From an uncultured Clostridia bacterium (GTDB taxonomy: Bacteria > Bacillota > Clostridia > Oscillospirales > Ruminococcaceae): DNA of 64,000 nucleotides. The notes beneath the pieces are model-generated. The model was given only the letters and a program-made list of their open reading frames with translations. It made no database searches and was not told the origin of the DNA. This document shows, in pieces, positions 18,081 through 26,947 of the stretch (position 1 is the first letter of the stretch; each line of letters begins with the position of its first letter). The stretch is from positions 62,001 to 126,000 of the forward strand of contig CANRLH010000001.1 of the NCBI GenBank assembly GCA_947631455.1, in the 5' to 3' direction. Made by a program: the position numbers and the translations under genes.

Positions 18081-18758
18081 GTGTCCGCAATACTTACGGC
18101 TGAAAATGTATGTCGAGATTTCAAAATTGGCGACGGAAGTGTTGTCAATGCTCTTAAGAATATAAATGTTGAAATTGAACAAGGCAAGCTCACGGTTCTG
18201 AGGGGCCGCTCGGGCAGCGGAAAGACGACGCTTATAAATATTTTAGGCGCGCTTGACCGCCCTACAGAGGGAAAGGTTATGTTTCTGGATGAGGATATAA
18301 CGGCACTGAGCGACAAACAGCGGGATGAGAAGCGGCGATATGACATGTCTTTTGTATTTCAATCGGTAGCGCTTATATCAAGTATGACCGGATACGAAAA
18401 CGTCGAGTTCGGACTAAGGCTTGCGGGGTATCCGGCGGCTCAGCGTGAAGAGAGAGTCAAGATGTGCCTTGCCAACGTCGGCCTTGCGAAGAGGATGCAT
18501 CACCGACCGGGTGAAATGTCGGGCGGTGAGCAGCAGCGAGTTGCGATTGCAAGGGCGATAGCGCATTCGCCTAAGATAATATTTGCCGATGAACCTACAG
18601 CGGAGCTTGACACGCAGACATCTTTATACATAGTAAAGCTTTTTAAGGAACTTGTCGAAAAAGAGGGAATGACAATCGTGATGACAACTCACGATCCGAG
18701 TATGATGGATGTAGCCGATGTGGTATACACGCTTGAGGACGGTGAGATCGTTGAGTGA
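18081..18758 (+). CDS. ABC transporter ATPase, LolD/MacB type
   Basis: 225-residue ATPase: Walker A GRSGSGKTT (42-50), Q-loop Gln94, signature MSGGEQQRVAIARA (146-159), Walker B IIFADE, switch His204. The compact form without a C-terminal OB domain and the signature sequence are of the LolD/MacB group, not the MalK type used by sugar importers. Yet the operon has no MacB-like permease. GTG start at 18081 chosen because GAGGGGCGGTGA precedes it and the ATPase fold begins there; an in-frame start at 17967 would lie in the leader. The next gene overlaps by 8 nt. Confidence 0.88.
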   Translation: MSAILTAENVCRDFKIGDGSVVNALKNINVEIEQGKLTVLRGRSGSGKTTLINILGALDRPTEGKVMFLDEDITALSDKQRDEKRRYDMSFVFQSVALISSMTGYENVEFGLRLAGYPAAQREERVKMCLANVGLAKRMHHRPGEMSGGEQQRVAIARAIAHSPKIIFADEPTAELDTQTSLYIVKLFKELVEKEGMTIVMTTHDPSMMDVADVVYTLEDGEIVE

Positions 18759-19722
18759 GGTTCAAGTCGATGAAAACAATCAGGCAGCGTTGAATGAAGA
18801 CTGCATGATAAGCTGTGAAAACCTTGTAAAGATTTACAAGACCTCAGAGGTTGAAGTAGTGGCTCTTCAGGGTCTGGACTTTGAGGTAAAGCGCGGCGAA
18901 CTAATGGCGATAGTCGGAAACTCCGGAAGTGGTAAAAGCACGCTTTTGAATATGCTCGGAGGGCTTGACAAACCGAGTGCCGGAAGTCTTTTTGTTGACG
19001 GAAAGAATCTATTGAAATTTTCCGACAGAGACTATATGGAGTACAAGCGAAATACGGTGGGCTTTGTTTGGCAGAATAACGCACGAAATCTGATCCCGTA
19101 TCTGACGGCGGTTCAAAACGTAGAAATGCCGATGCTCCTAAAAGGAGTAAAACAGCGCCGTGAGCGTGCGCTCGACCTTTTAAATAAGGTAGGATTGCTA
19201 AACAGAGCAAACTCAAGGCTTGATCAGATGTCGGGAGGAGAACAGCAAAGAGTCGCAATAGCAATAGCGCTTGCAAACTCGCCGAAGCTTCTTTTGGCGG
19301 ATGAGCCTACCGGCGCGGTGGATACAAAAACCTCAAGAGCAATTCTTGATATATTTAAAGAGCTTAATAAGACCGAGGGGTTGACTATTGTAATAGTTAC
19401 CCACGATATAAAGCTTTCAAAACATATAGACAGAGTAGTTGCGATACGCGACGGACGCATAAGCTCTGAGATAGTGAGAAAGAAATCCTATGCCGAGGAA
19501 TTAAAAGACCTTGGAGATATAAGCGATATAACCGAGCAGCAGTCGGCGGCTGAAGAGGATGAAGAGGTTCAGCACGAGGAGCTTATCGTGTTAGACAGAT
19601 CCGGACGGCTTCAGATCCCGAAGGATTACCTTGAGGCGCTTGGACTTAAGGGCGGGGACAAGGTAAAAGCGGAGCTTGATGAGGAATCAGGAAGAATTCA
19701 CATATTCAAGTCGAGCGAATGA
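18751..19722 (+). CDS. ABC ATPase of LolD/MacB type with AbrB-like C-terminal domain
   Basis: 323 residues. ATPase core at 20-240: Walker A GNSGSGKST (56-64), signature MSGGEQQRVAIA (160-171), Walker B LLLADE, switch His218. After an acidic linker (EEDEEVQ), residues about 278-320 read LDRSGRLQIPKDYLEALGL then GGDKVKAEL, which strongly resembles the swapped-hairpin AbrB/MazE-type DNA-binding domain. TTG start at 18751 has GGTGAGATCG upstream, the same arrangement as the first ATPase, and overlaps its stop. An ATG at 18805 is a weaker alternative. It likely forms a heterodimer with the first ATPase; the tail may bind DNA or act as a dimerising module (inference). Confidence 0.85.
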   Translation: MSEVQVDENNQAALNEDCMISCENLVKIYKTSEVEVVALQGLDFEVKRGELMAIVGNSGSGKSTLLNMLGGLDKPSAGSLFVDGKNLLKFSDRDYMEYKRNTVGFVWQNNARNLIPYLTAVQNVEMPMLLKGVKQRRERALDLLNKVGLLNRANSRLDQMSGGEQQRVAIAIALANSPKLLLADEPTGAVDTKTSRAILDIFKELNKTEGLTIVIVTHDIKLSKHIDRVVAIRDGRISSEIVRKKSYAEELKDLGDISDITEQQSAAEEDEEVQHEELIVLDRSGRLQIPKDYLEALGLKGGDKVKAELDEESGRIHIFKSSE

Positions 19723-19791
19723 TCAACGCTATTGCCCTTTTGAGGGGAGAATATATACCTACTACATTATTATAAGAAAGGTGGATATACT

Positions 19792-22761
19792 GTGAAACAC
19801 AAGCTTTTAAAAAGAGTTTTAGCTTTTTCACTGGTTATGGCACTGCTTGCGACTTCATCGGTTGCAGCTTATGCTGCTGACGAGCAGGCTGAGGAATCAT
19901 CATCTGCATCTGACACAGCACAAGAGAGTATAACAGAGATTGAAACAGCGGCGACCGATGACACGATGTCCTATACGGACTACCGTGAAAAGTATAAGGA
20001 TGCCGAACGTCCAAATGTAACTGAGAATGAGGGCTATATTTATTCGGGAGAGTATCAGCCTGAGTACACCGCAAGCGAAGAAGCTGAAGTAACAGTTGAA
20101 AACGTAGACGGTAAAAATGCTTTGAAGTGGGCGAATCAGGTAGGAAGCATTTCATTTCCGTTTAAAGTAGATAAGACCGGAGTTTATGCTATAAAGATGT
20201 CTTATGAGGCTCTTGCCGGCGGAACAGACGGCGTTGAGTTTGATTTTCAGATAAACGGCGAATCTCCTTATGACACTGCCTCCAGAATCACTCTTGCTAA
20301 AAGGTGGGAGAACAAGGACAAGGAAAAGAAGCAGGATGTTCACGGAAACGATATAAGGCCCGGACAGGTTGAAAACGTCTGCTGGCAGGAGGAGCTTTTA
20401 AAGGACGGCGACGGACTTTACGGAGACGCGCTGTGGTTTTATTTTGAAGCCGGAGAGTATACCATCACGATAGAGTCTATCAAAGCACAGTTTGCCATAG
20501 AGAGCATAAAGCTTACACAGGAGGAAACGACTGAGCCGTACTCGGCTCCGAGCGAGTCCGAGCTTGATCAGAACAAAGACGCAGAAACGATTACGATACA
20601 GGGTGAAGATGCGATCTACAAGTCTGACAGAACGCTCTATCCTACCAGTGACAGGAACTCATCAATAACACAGCCGTCACACCCGACAAAGACAAGGTAT
20701 AATACAATAGGTTCCGGCAACTGGTCAAAGTCAACGCAGTCGATAACATGGCAGTTTGATGTGGAAACAGCAGGCTACTATAAACTTGGTATAAGAGGAA
20801 GACAGGATCAGATGAGAGGTCTTTACTCAAACAGAAGGCTGTATATTGACGGAAAGGTTCCGAACACAGAGAGCGAACAGATAAAATTTTACTATGCGAC
20901 CGACTGGGAGGTAACAACTCCTAAGGACGCAGACGGAAACGATATATACTACTATCTTGAAAAGGGAACTCACATTCTTATGCTTGAGGCTATCCCGGGA
21001 GAGATAGGAGGGATAATGGCGGATCTCGACGATGTAGTATATGAGATAACGGGATATTACAGAAGAATCCGTCAGATAACCGGACCTGACCCGGACGAAT
21101 ACAACGATTATCAGATACAAAAGGCAATTCCTGAGATCATAGATGAATTTAAGCGTCTCAGCAAGGAGCTTAAAGACACAAAGAAAGAGATCGAGGATCT
21201 TTCCGGTACGGGCGGATCGGAAGCAGTAACGCTTGAAAAGATGGCGATAGTTCTTGATAACTGCGTCAACAGACCCGTAAATATTCCGGGAAACCTCACA
21301 CAGATAAAAGATAACATAACTTCCGTGTCATCATGGATGAGAGAGTACAGAGGACAGCCACTTGAAGTGGATATGATGGAATTCGTTCCGGCAGGCAGAA
21401 GCTTTACCTCAACGGAAGAGGGATTCTTTGACAGTCTTGGATTCGGATTCAAGTCATTTATCGGTTCTTTCTTTGAGGATTATAACTCTCTTTCAAACGA
21501 AAGCGAAGATTCTCTTGTTTGCTGGGTACAGCTCGGACGTGACCAGGCGCAAGTAGTAAACCAGCTTGTTGAGAATGAGTTTAACAACACTAGCGATACA
21601 AAGATCACCGTAAACCTCGTTGTTGGAGGTATTGTTGAAGCAACACTTGCGGGAAAGGGACCTGACATAGCGCTGTTTATCGGAGGAGACTTCCCGATTC
21701 AGCTTGCTGCCCGTGACGTTTTGACAGACCTTACTACATTTGACGATTACGACGAGGTGGTAACTCGGTTCCAGAAAAACGCACCGGTTCTTTACACCTA
21801 TAATAACGGTGTATACGGCTTGCCGGTAAGCCAGACGATCCCGATGATGTTCTATCGTGAGGACATTCTGGCGGAGTACGGTATAAATGCTGAGCGTGAC
21901 GTTGAGACTTGGGACGATCTTATTGAGGTCCTTCCGGTGCTTCAGAGAAATTATATGGAGGTAGGATTGGTACTTCCGGTAACACAGAACACCTCCGCAA
22001 ACGGTACCGCAGTAGTATCTACAACGGTTGAGGCAGGAAACACCTTTGCAATGCTTATGCTTCAGCAGGGACTCAACTATTATAATGAAGAACAGACGGA
22101 AACCACATTTGATACGCAGGAAGCGATCGACGCTTTCGGAAAATGGACTAAGTTCTATACTACATACAGCTTTTCGCAGCAGTATGATGGCTTTACACGT
22201 TTCAGAACCGGAGATATGCCGATTTTGATTCAGCCGTACACCTTCTACAATCAGGTAACAGTATCAGCTCCTGAAATAAAGGGCTGCTGGGGAATGACCC
22301 AGGTTCCTGGAACACGCCGTGAGGACGGAACTATTGACCGCTCGGCAAGCTCTCAGGGAACCGGAGCGGTAATCTTCAAGAAGGCTGAAGATCAGCAGGC
22401 TGCATGGGAGTTTTTGAAGTGGTTTACCGATAAGGAAACTCAGGTAACTTACGGAAACGACATTGAGGCTCTTATGGGAACTATGGGAAGATTTGACTCG
22501 GCGAACATTGAAGCGCTCAAGGAGCTTTCATGGTCAACCGTTGACATGGAAAAAATACAGGCTCAGTTTAATGAACAGATCGAAATTCCTGTAATCCCGG
22601 CGTCTTATGCGGTAACTCGTAATATAATGAATGCCTTCAGAGAAACTGTAAACAACGCTGAAAATCCGAGAGATACGTTTATGTGGTATAACAAGGACAT
22701 AAACGACGAGATCAAGCGTAAACTGAACGACCTTGGATTATCGGTCGGAAGCAATAAGTAA
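19792..22761 (+). CDS. Very long extracellular solute-binding protein with N-terminal carbohydrate-binding-like modules
   Basis: 989 residues, about twice a usual sugar-binding protein. Signal peptide 1-29 (LALSL-type core, cut after AYA). Two beta-rich modules at about 75-240 and 260-415 (GVYAIKMSYEAL and GYYKLGIRGR) resemble CBM6/35-like jelly rolls. A helical linker follows at 430-480, then a family 1 type binding domain from about 570 to the end (GKGPDIALFIGGDFPIQLA, YGLPVSQTIPMMFYRED). There is no lipobox. GTG start with AGGTGGATATACT. It probably captures an oligosaccharide for the two following permeases. Confidence 0.88.
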   Translation: MKHKLLKRVLAFSLVMALLATSSVAAYAADEQAEESSSASDTAQESITEIETAATDDTMSYTDYREKYKDAERPNVTENEGYIYSGEYQPEYTASEEAEVTVENVDGKNALKWANQVGSISFPFKVDKTGVYAIKMSYEALAGGTDGVEFDFQINGESPYDTASRITLAKRWENKDKEKKQDVHGNDIRPGQVENVCWQEELLKDGDGLYGDALWFYFEAGEYTITIESIKAQFAIESIKLTQEETTEPYSAPSESELDQNKDAETITIQGEDAIYKSDRTLYPTSDRNSSITQPSHPTKTRYNTIGSGNWSKSTQSITWQFDVETAGYYKLGIRGRQDQMRGLYSNRRLYIDGKVPNTESEQIKFYYATDWEVTTPKDADGNDIYYYLEKGTHILMLEAIPGEIGGIMADLDDVVYEITGYYRRIRQITGPDPDEYNDYQIQKAIPEIIDEFKRLSKELKDTKKEIEDLSGTGGSEAVTLEKMAIVLDNCVNRPVNIPGNLTQIKDNITSVSSWMREYRGQPLEVDMMEFVPAGRSFTSTEEGFFDSLGFGFKSFIGSFFEDYNSLSNESEDSLVCWVQLGRDQAQVVNQLVENEFNNTSDTKITVNLVVGGIVEATLAGKGPDIALFIGGDFPIQLAARDVLTDLTTFDDYDEVVTRFQKNAPVLYTYNNGVYGLPVSQTIPMMFYREDILAEYGINAERDVETWDDLIEVLPVLQRNYMEVGLVLPVTQNTSANGTAVVSTTVEAGNTFAMLMLQQGLNYYNEEQTETTFDTQEAIDAFGKWTKFYTTYSFSQQYDGFTRFRTGDMPILIQPYTFYNQVTVSAPEIKGCWGMTQVPGTRREDGTIDRSASSQGTGAVIFKKAEDQQAAWEFLKWFTDKETQVTYGNDIEALMGTMGRFDSANIEALKELSWSTVDMEKIQAQFNEQIEIPVIPASYAVTRNIMNAFRETVNNAENPRDTFMWYNKDINDEIKRKLNDLGLSVGSNK

Positions 22762-22778
22762 AGGGGGAGTGAGAGAAT

Positions 22779-23717
22779 ATGGCAAAAGCAAGCGCAGCAG
22801 GGCCTCTTAAGAATCAGGGCAAGTTTAAATACACGCTTCACATGATGCGTGTAAACGCCGGATGTTATGGAATGATGGCCCCATTTCTTATACTGTTCAC
22901 CATATTTACCATAGTACCGGTAATAATGTCGCTTCCTATGGGATTTACAAACTTTAATATGGTACAGCTTCCGAAGTTTATAGGACTATCAAATTTCACA
23001 ACGCTGTTTTTAAATGACGACGTATTTATGATCGCCGTAAAGAACACTCTTGTAATGGCGATCTTTACAGGACCTATCGGCTATGTGCTTTCGTTCTTCT
23101 TAGCATGGCTTATCAACGAAATGCATCCTGTACTTAAAACGATATTCACGTTTGTATTCTATGCTCCTTCTATGACTCCGTCGGTATATGTAATCTGGCA
23201 GTTGCTTTTCTCAGGAGATACATACGGATACTTTAACGCGATCCTGATGGATCTTGGAATATTAAACGCACCTATCCAGTGGCTTACCGATACAGGATAT
23301 ATCTTTGTGGTAGTTCTGATAGTTCAGATGTGGATTTCAATGGGCGCAGGATTCCTTGCTCTTCGTGCAGGTTTTCAGAACATCGATAAATCCATGTATG
23401 AGGCCGGAGCGATCGAGGGAATAAAAAACCGTTGGCAGGAGCTTTTCTCAATCACTATCCCATCAATGGGACCTCAGCTTCTGTTTGCGGCAGTGCTTCA
23501 GATATCAGCCGCATTCACAGTCGGAGTAGTAGGACAGTCACTCGTAGGACTTCCTTCGACCGACTATGTGGCTCACACGATCATGAACCACGCTACAGAC
23601 TATGGTACGATCAGATACGAGATGGGATACTCATGTGCAATATGTTTCGTACTGTTCGCGGCGATGCTTCTTGTAAATAAATTTATTAACTGGCTGCTTG
23701 CCAAGTATTTGGATTAG
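22779..23717 (+). CDS. Sugar ABC importer permease, MalF/LplB type (pair 1)
   Basis: 312 residues, six membrane segments. The EAA motif is seen as YEAGAIEGIKNRWQELFSIT. Closest in layout to the LplB/UgpA group. ATG at 22779 behind AAAGGGGGAGTGAGAGAAT, 17 nt after the binding-protein gene. Works with the next gene as the membrane channel for the substrate. Confidence 0.93.
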   Translation: MAKASAAGPLKNQGKFKYTLHMMRVNAGCYGMMAPFLILFTIFTIVPVIMSLPMGFTNFNMVQLPKFIGLSNFTTLFLNDDVFMIAVKNTLVMAIFTGPIGYVLSFFLAWLINEMHPVLKTIFTFVFYAPSMTPSVYVIWQLLFSGDTYGYFNAILMDLGILNAPIQWLTDTGYIFVVVLIVQMWISMGAGFLALRAGFQNIDKSMYEAGAIEGIKNRWQELFSITIPSMGPQLLFAAVLQISAAFTVGVVGQSLVGLPSTDYVAHTIMNHATDYGTIRYEMGYSCAICFVLFAAMLLVNKFINWLLAKYLD

Positions 23718-23733
23718 GGGGTGAGGATACAAA

Positions 23734-24681
23734 ATGGGACTCAGTGAAAAAGAGAAAAAGAAACAAGAAAAAGCGTTAGCAAAACTTCGTAAAAGGCAGT
23801 CCAAGATAAACATTGAAAAACTGCACGTAAAGAAGAACAAGAAAAGAGCTAACGGTTCCACGGCGGGTACGGTTACTATCTTCATCTTCCTCATACTCTT
23901 GGGAATCTTTATGATATTCCCGTTATACTACGCTATACTTCAGTCATTCAAGCCAATACACGAGTTGTTTGTATTCCCACCTAAGCTTTATGTTTTAGAG
24001 CCAACGCTTGTAAACTATGAGAGTATGTTTAAGATCGCATCAAGCTTGTGGGTTCCACTGTCGAGGTACATATTCAACAGCGTATTCGTAACGGTTGTAA
24101 TAACCATATCCAATATGTTCGTTTGCTGCTGTGCGGCATTTGTACTCGCAAAGTATAGGTTCCCCGGAAGCGGCGCGATAAACAAGATAATCGTAACAGC
24201 ACTTCTGTTCACGTCAAACGCGCTGTGGATCATGCAGTTCTTGGTAATGGCTACTCTCGGCATGATAGATACCTACTGGGCGCTTATCCTCCCAAGTGTT
24301 GCAATGCCTATGAACCTGTTTTTGATGAGACAGAGCATATCCACGATACATGACTCTATGATAGAGGCAGCCAGAGTTGACGGAGCGGGAATATTCAGGA
24401 TCTGCTGGGGAATAGTTATCCCTAACTCAAAGCCGGCTATGATGACGCTTCTCATCTTTGCGTTCCAGGCAGCGTGGGCAGTACAGGGCGGCGTGCTCGT
24501 ATACTCTGAGGAGCTTAAAACACTTCCTACGATAATGCAGCAGATTTCTGCGTCGGGTATAGCTCGACAGGGCGTAACCTTCGCGACGGCGGTACTACTT
24601 ATGATTCCACCATTGGTTGTATTTATGATTGCACAGGGCAACGTAATGGAAACAATGGCAAATTCGGGTATTAAGGACTAA
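23734..24681 (+). CDS. Sugar ABC importer permease, MalG type (pair 1)
   Basis: 315 residues with a charged 45-residue N-terminal tail before the first membrane helix, then six segments. EAA motif IEAARVDGAGIFRICWGIVIP. ATG at 23734 after GGGGGTGAGGATACAAA. Partner of the permease 16 nt upstream. Two permease pairs occur in this operon, so this may serve a different substrate step or form a larger complex. Confidence 0.93.
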   Translation: MGLSEKEKKKQEKALAKLRKRQSKINIEKLHVKKNKKRANGSTAGTVTIFIFLILLGIFMIFPLYYAILQSFKPIHELFVFPPKLYVLEPTLVNYESMFKIASSLWVPLSRYIFNSVFVTVVITISNMFVCCCAAFVLAKYRFPGSGAINKIIVTALLFTSNALWIMQFLVMATLGMIDTYWALILPSVAMPMNLFLMRQSISTIHDSMIEAARVDGAGIFRICWGIVIPNSKPAMMTLLIFAFQAAWAVQGGVLVYSEELKTLPTIMQQISASGIARQGVTFATAVLLMIPPLVVFMIAQGNVMETMANSGIKD

Positions 24682-24721
24682 TTGGTTTTAACGAATATAT
24701 GTAAAGGAATGGTGATAAGTA

Positions 24722-26302
24722 GTGTCAAGAATGAATAAATTAAAGAAAATGATGTCGATCGTTCTTGGGGCAGGACTTGTGCTTTCAGCAACATCGGTTT
24801 CGGCGTTTGCCGATGAGCCGTACGTATCATATAACTATGATGCTTGGTATGATGCGGTACCTTCTCAGAGCGGTTACAGAGTTGACGAGGTCGTGTCGGG
24901 AAGCAGCATGAATCTTCTGCGGCTTTCAACACCGGGTGACGATTTGTTCATGTCAGAGAATGCCTCGGCTACCATCTCAAATGCCAAGGATCTGTTTTAC
25001 GAGCCTGAGCTTGACGAGTTCTGGATTGCAGATTCGGGCAACAACAGAATATTAAGGCTTGATAAGGATTTAAAGCTTGTGGGCGCATACGATAAGCTCA
25101 AAGACAGCGTAATTGAAAGCTTTAACGATCCTACGGGACTTTATGTAACGATAAGTGACGGCAAGCCGGTTGTATACATAGCGGACACGGCAAATGCAAG
25201 AGCCGTAAGGGCGATCGCGGTATCCTCGACCGAGATGATATCGGATCAGGAATTTGTAAAGCCTGAAACAGATCTTTACAACTCCAAGACTTTTAATCCT
25301 ACAAAGGTTTTGGCGGACAGCGGCGGAAACGTATATGCGGTAGAGTCCTCAATCACACAGGGAGCGGTACAGTTTGCGCCGAACGGTGAGTTCACAGGAT
25401 TTTACGGAGCAAACCGTGTTGAGGTTACAGCAGCTGTAATTGCGCAGAAGGTATGGAGAATGTTTGCGTCAAACGAGCAGCTAGCATCAATGGAGCGAAA
25501 TGTAAACGTTGAGTTTGCTAACTTTGACGTTGACAATGAAGGCTTTATCTATACGGTAACAGAGGCTGCTAACGCGTCTCAGGACGCGGTAAAGAAATTA
25601 AATCCGGCGGGATACAATATCTGGAATACAAACGCAGGAAATTCGTATAAGTTCGGCGATTTGGTAGAATTCACCACGGCGGAGGTCGATCCGAACTTCG
25701 CAACAAGACTTACGGACCTTGTTGTAAGCGACAATATGAACATAAATGTGCTTGACTACGAATCGGGAAGAGTTTTTCAGTACGATCAGGAAAACAATCT
25801 TCTGTTCGTGTTTGGCTCAAAGAACTCCACATCCGACCAGAAAGGAACATTTATCGCGCCTAATGCGGTAGAGTCAAGAGGCGACAAGATATACGTTATC
25901 GACGGAAAGAAAAACGACATAACGATATTTGTTGAAACTCAGTTTGGACGGATAGTTCATGAGGCCGCGGGGCTCTATGCAGAGGGCAAGTACGAAGAAG
26001 CAAAGGACCCGTGGGAAGAGGTGCTCAGCCGGGACGGCGGATACTGGCTGGCATATATGGGACTCGGCAAGGCAGAGCTTAATTCCGGCAATTATGAAAA
26101 GGCCATGGACTATTTTGAATATGCAGAAGCGGACGTAAGCTATGACAACGCATACCAATATTACCGAGAAGAGGTAATATCAAAGTACTTCACCGCAGCG
26201 ATAATAGTTCTTGTGGTTATAGTAATAGCGATAATCGTTCTGAGGATTCTCTTTAAAAAGGGAATAATCGGTAAAAAAGCCAAGGCGAAAGGGGGAAAAT
26301 AG
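24722..26302 (+). CDS. Secreted, membrane-anchored NHL-repeat / TPR protein
   Basis: 526 residues: signal peptide (cut near VSAFADE), a beta-propeller of NHL type (FWIADSGNNRILRLDKDLK, VYIADTANARAVR, NVYAVES), one TPR-like helix pair at about 415-465 (YWLAYMGLGKAELNSGNYEKA), and a C-terminal membrane helix (480-503) with a basic tail. The propeller would face outside. GTG start at 24722. Propellers of this kind bind proteins or glycans; its place between permeases and a Yip1-like gene suggests a scaffold role in the importer (inference). Confidence 0.8.
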   Translation: MSRMNKLKKMMSIVLGAGLVLSATSVSAFADEPYVSYNYDAWYDAVPSQSGYRVDEVVSGSSMNLLRLSTPGDDLFMSENASATISNAKDLFYEPELDEFWIADSGNNRILRLDKDLKLVGAYDKLKDSVIESFNDPTGLYVTISDGKPVVYIADTANARAVRAIAVSSTEMISDQEFVKPETDLYNSKTFNPTKVLADSGGNVYAVESSITQGAVQFAPNGEFTGFYGANRVEVTAAVIAQKVWRMFASNEQLASMERNVNVEFANFDVDNEGFIYTVTEAANASQDAVKKLNPAGYNIWNTNAGNSYKFGDLVEFTTAEVDPNFATRLTDLVVSDNMNINVLDYESGRVFQYDQENNLLFVFGSKNSTSDQKGTFIAPNAVESRGDKIYVIDGKKNDITIFVETQFGRIVHEAAGLYAEGKYEEAKDPWEEVLSRDGGYWLAYMGLGKAELNSGNYEKAMDYFEYAEADVSYDNAYQYYREEVISKYFTAAIIVLVVIVIAIIVLRILFKKGIIGKKAKAKGGK

Positions 26303-26304
26303 CA

Positions 26305-26934
26305 ATGTATGAATTTTCAGAATTAGGCTGGATCAAGCATGTTGTTTTCCATCCGGTCGAGGGCTTTGAGGATCTGCGCTGGAAGAAAAAGGGTTCAATA
26401 AAATACGCATTTATAATAGTAGGGCTTTTGTTCATTGCAATGGTAGCAAGTGAAAGACTAAGAGGTTTTCAATACACCAAAGGCAATCAGGAGATATTCA
26501 ATGTTGTACCGCTTATAGTACAATCGGTAGTATACTTTGCCACATGGGTAATAGGAAACTGGTCGATATGTACGTTGTTAGACGGAGAGGGTACGATGAA
26601 GAGGGTTTGCATAAACTCGGCTTACGCTCTGGTGCCGTACATAGTCGGAACCTACATAGGCGTATTTCTTTCAAACTTTATGACTCTGGACGAATCTGTA
26701 TGGGTAAACACTGTTGAGTACATAGGGCTTGGATGGTCTGTTGTCTTAATGGTACAGGGAATGAAAGCTGTTCACCAGTACTCCTTCTCAAAAACGATCT
26801 TATCAATTGTTCTTACACTGGTAGCGATGCTGATAATTCTGTTCTTGGCAGTGCTTTTGATAAGCTTATTCCAGCAGGTATACGCGTTCTTCTATCAGAT
26901 ATATACGGAAATCACGTACCGTATCAGGGGTTAA
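26305..26934 (+). CDS. Yip1-like integral membrane protein
   Basis: 209 residues. An N-terminal HVVFHPVEGFEDLRWKKKGS segment typical of bacterial Yip1-domain proteins is followed by five hydrophobic segments. Start ATG after AAAGGGGGAAAATAGCA, 2 nt after the NHL gene stop, so tightly coupled. Function of bacterial Yip1 proteins is unknown; here it is embedded in an importer operon. Confidence 0.82.
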   Translation: MYEFSELGWIKHVVFHPVEGFEDLRWKKKGSIKYAFIIVGLLFIAMVASERLRGFQYTKGNQEIFNVVPLIVQSVVYFATWVIGNWSICTLLDGEGTMKRVCINSAYALVPYIVGTYIGVFLSNFMTLDESVWVNTVEYIGLGWSVVLMVQGMKAVHQYSFSKTILSIVLTLVAMLIILFLAVLLISLFQQVYAFFYQIYTEITYRIRG

Positions 26935-26947
26935 GGAGGTAATTATT

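Noticed and set aside
18689-19276. 195-codon minus-strand reading frame opposite the second ATPase
   Set aside because: It is antisense to a clear ATPase core, has low-complexity Leu/Ser/Pro translation and no supporting signals.
19792-22761. Possibility that the long binding protein is two joined genes or has a frameshift
   Set aside because: The reading frame is continuous and codon use is even, with a linker between modules and no internal ribosome site or start at the domain boundary.
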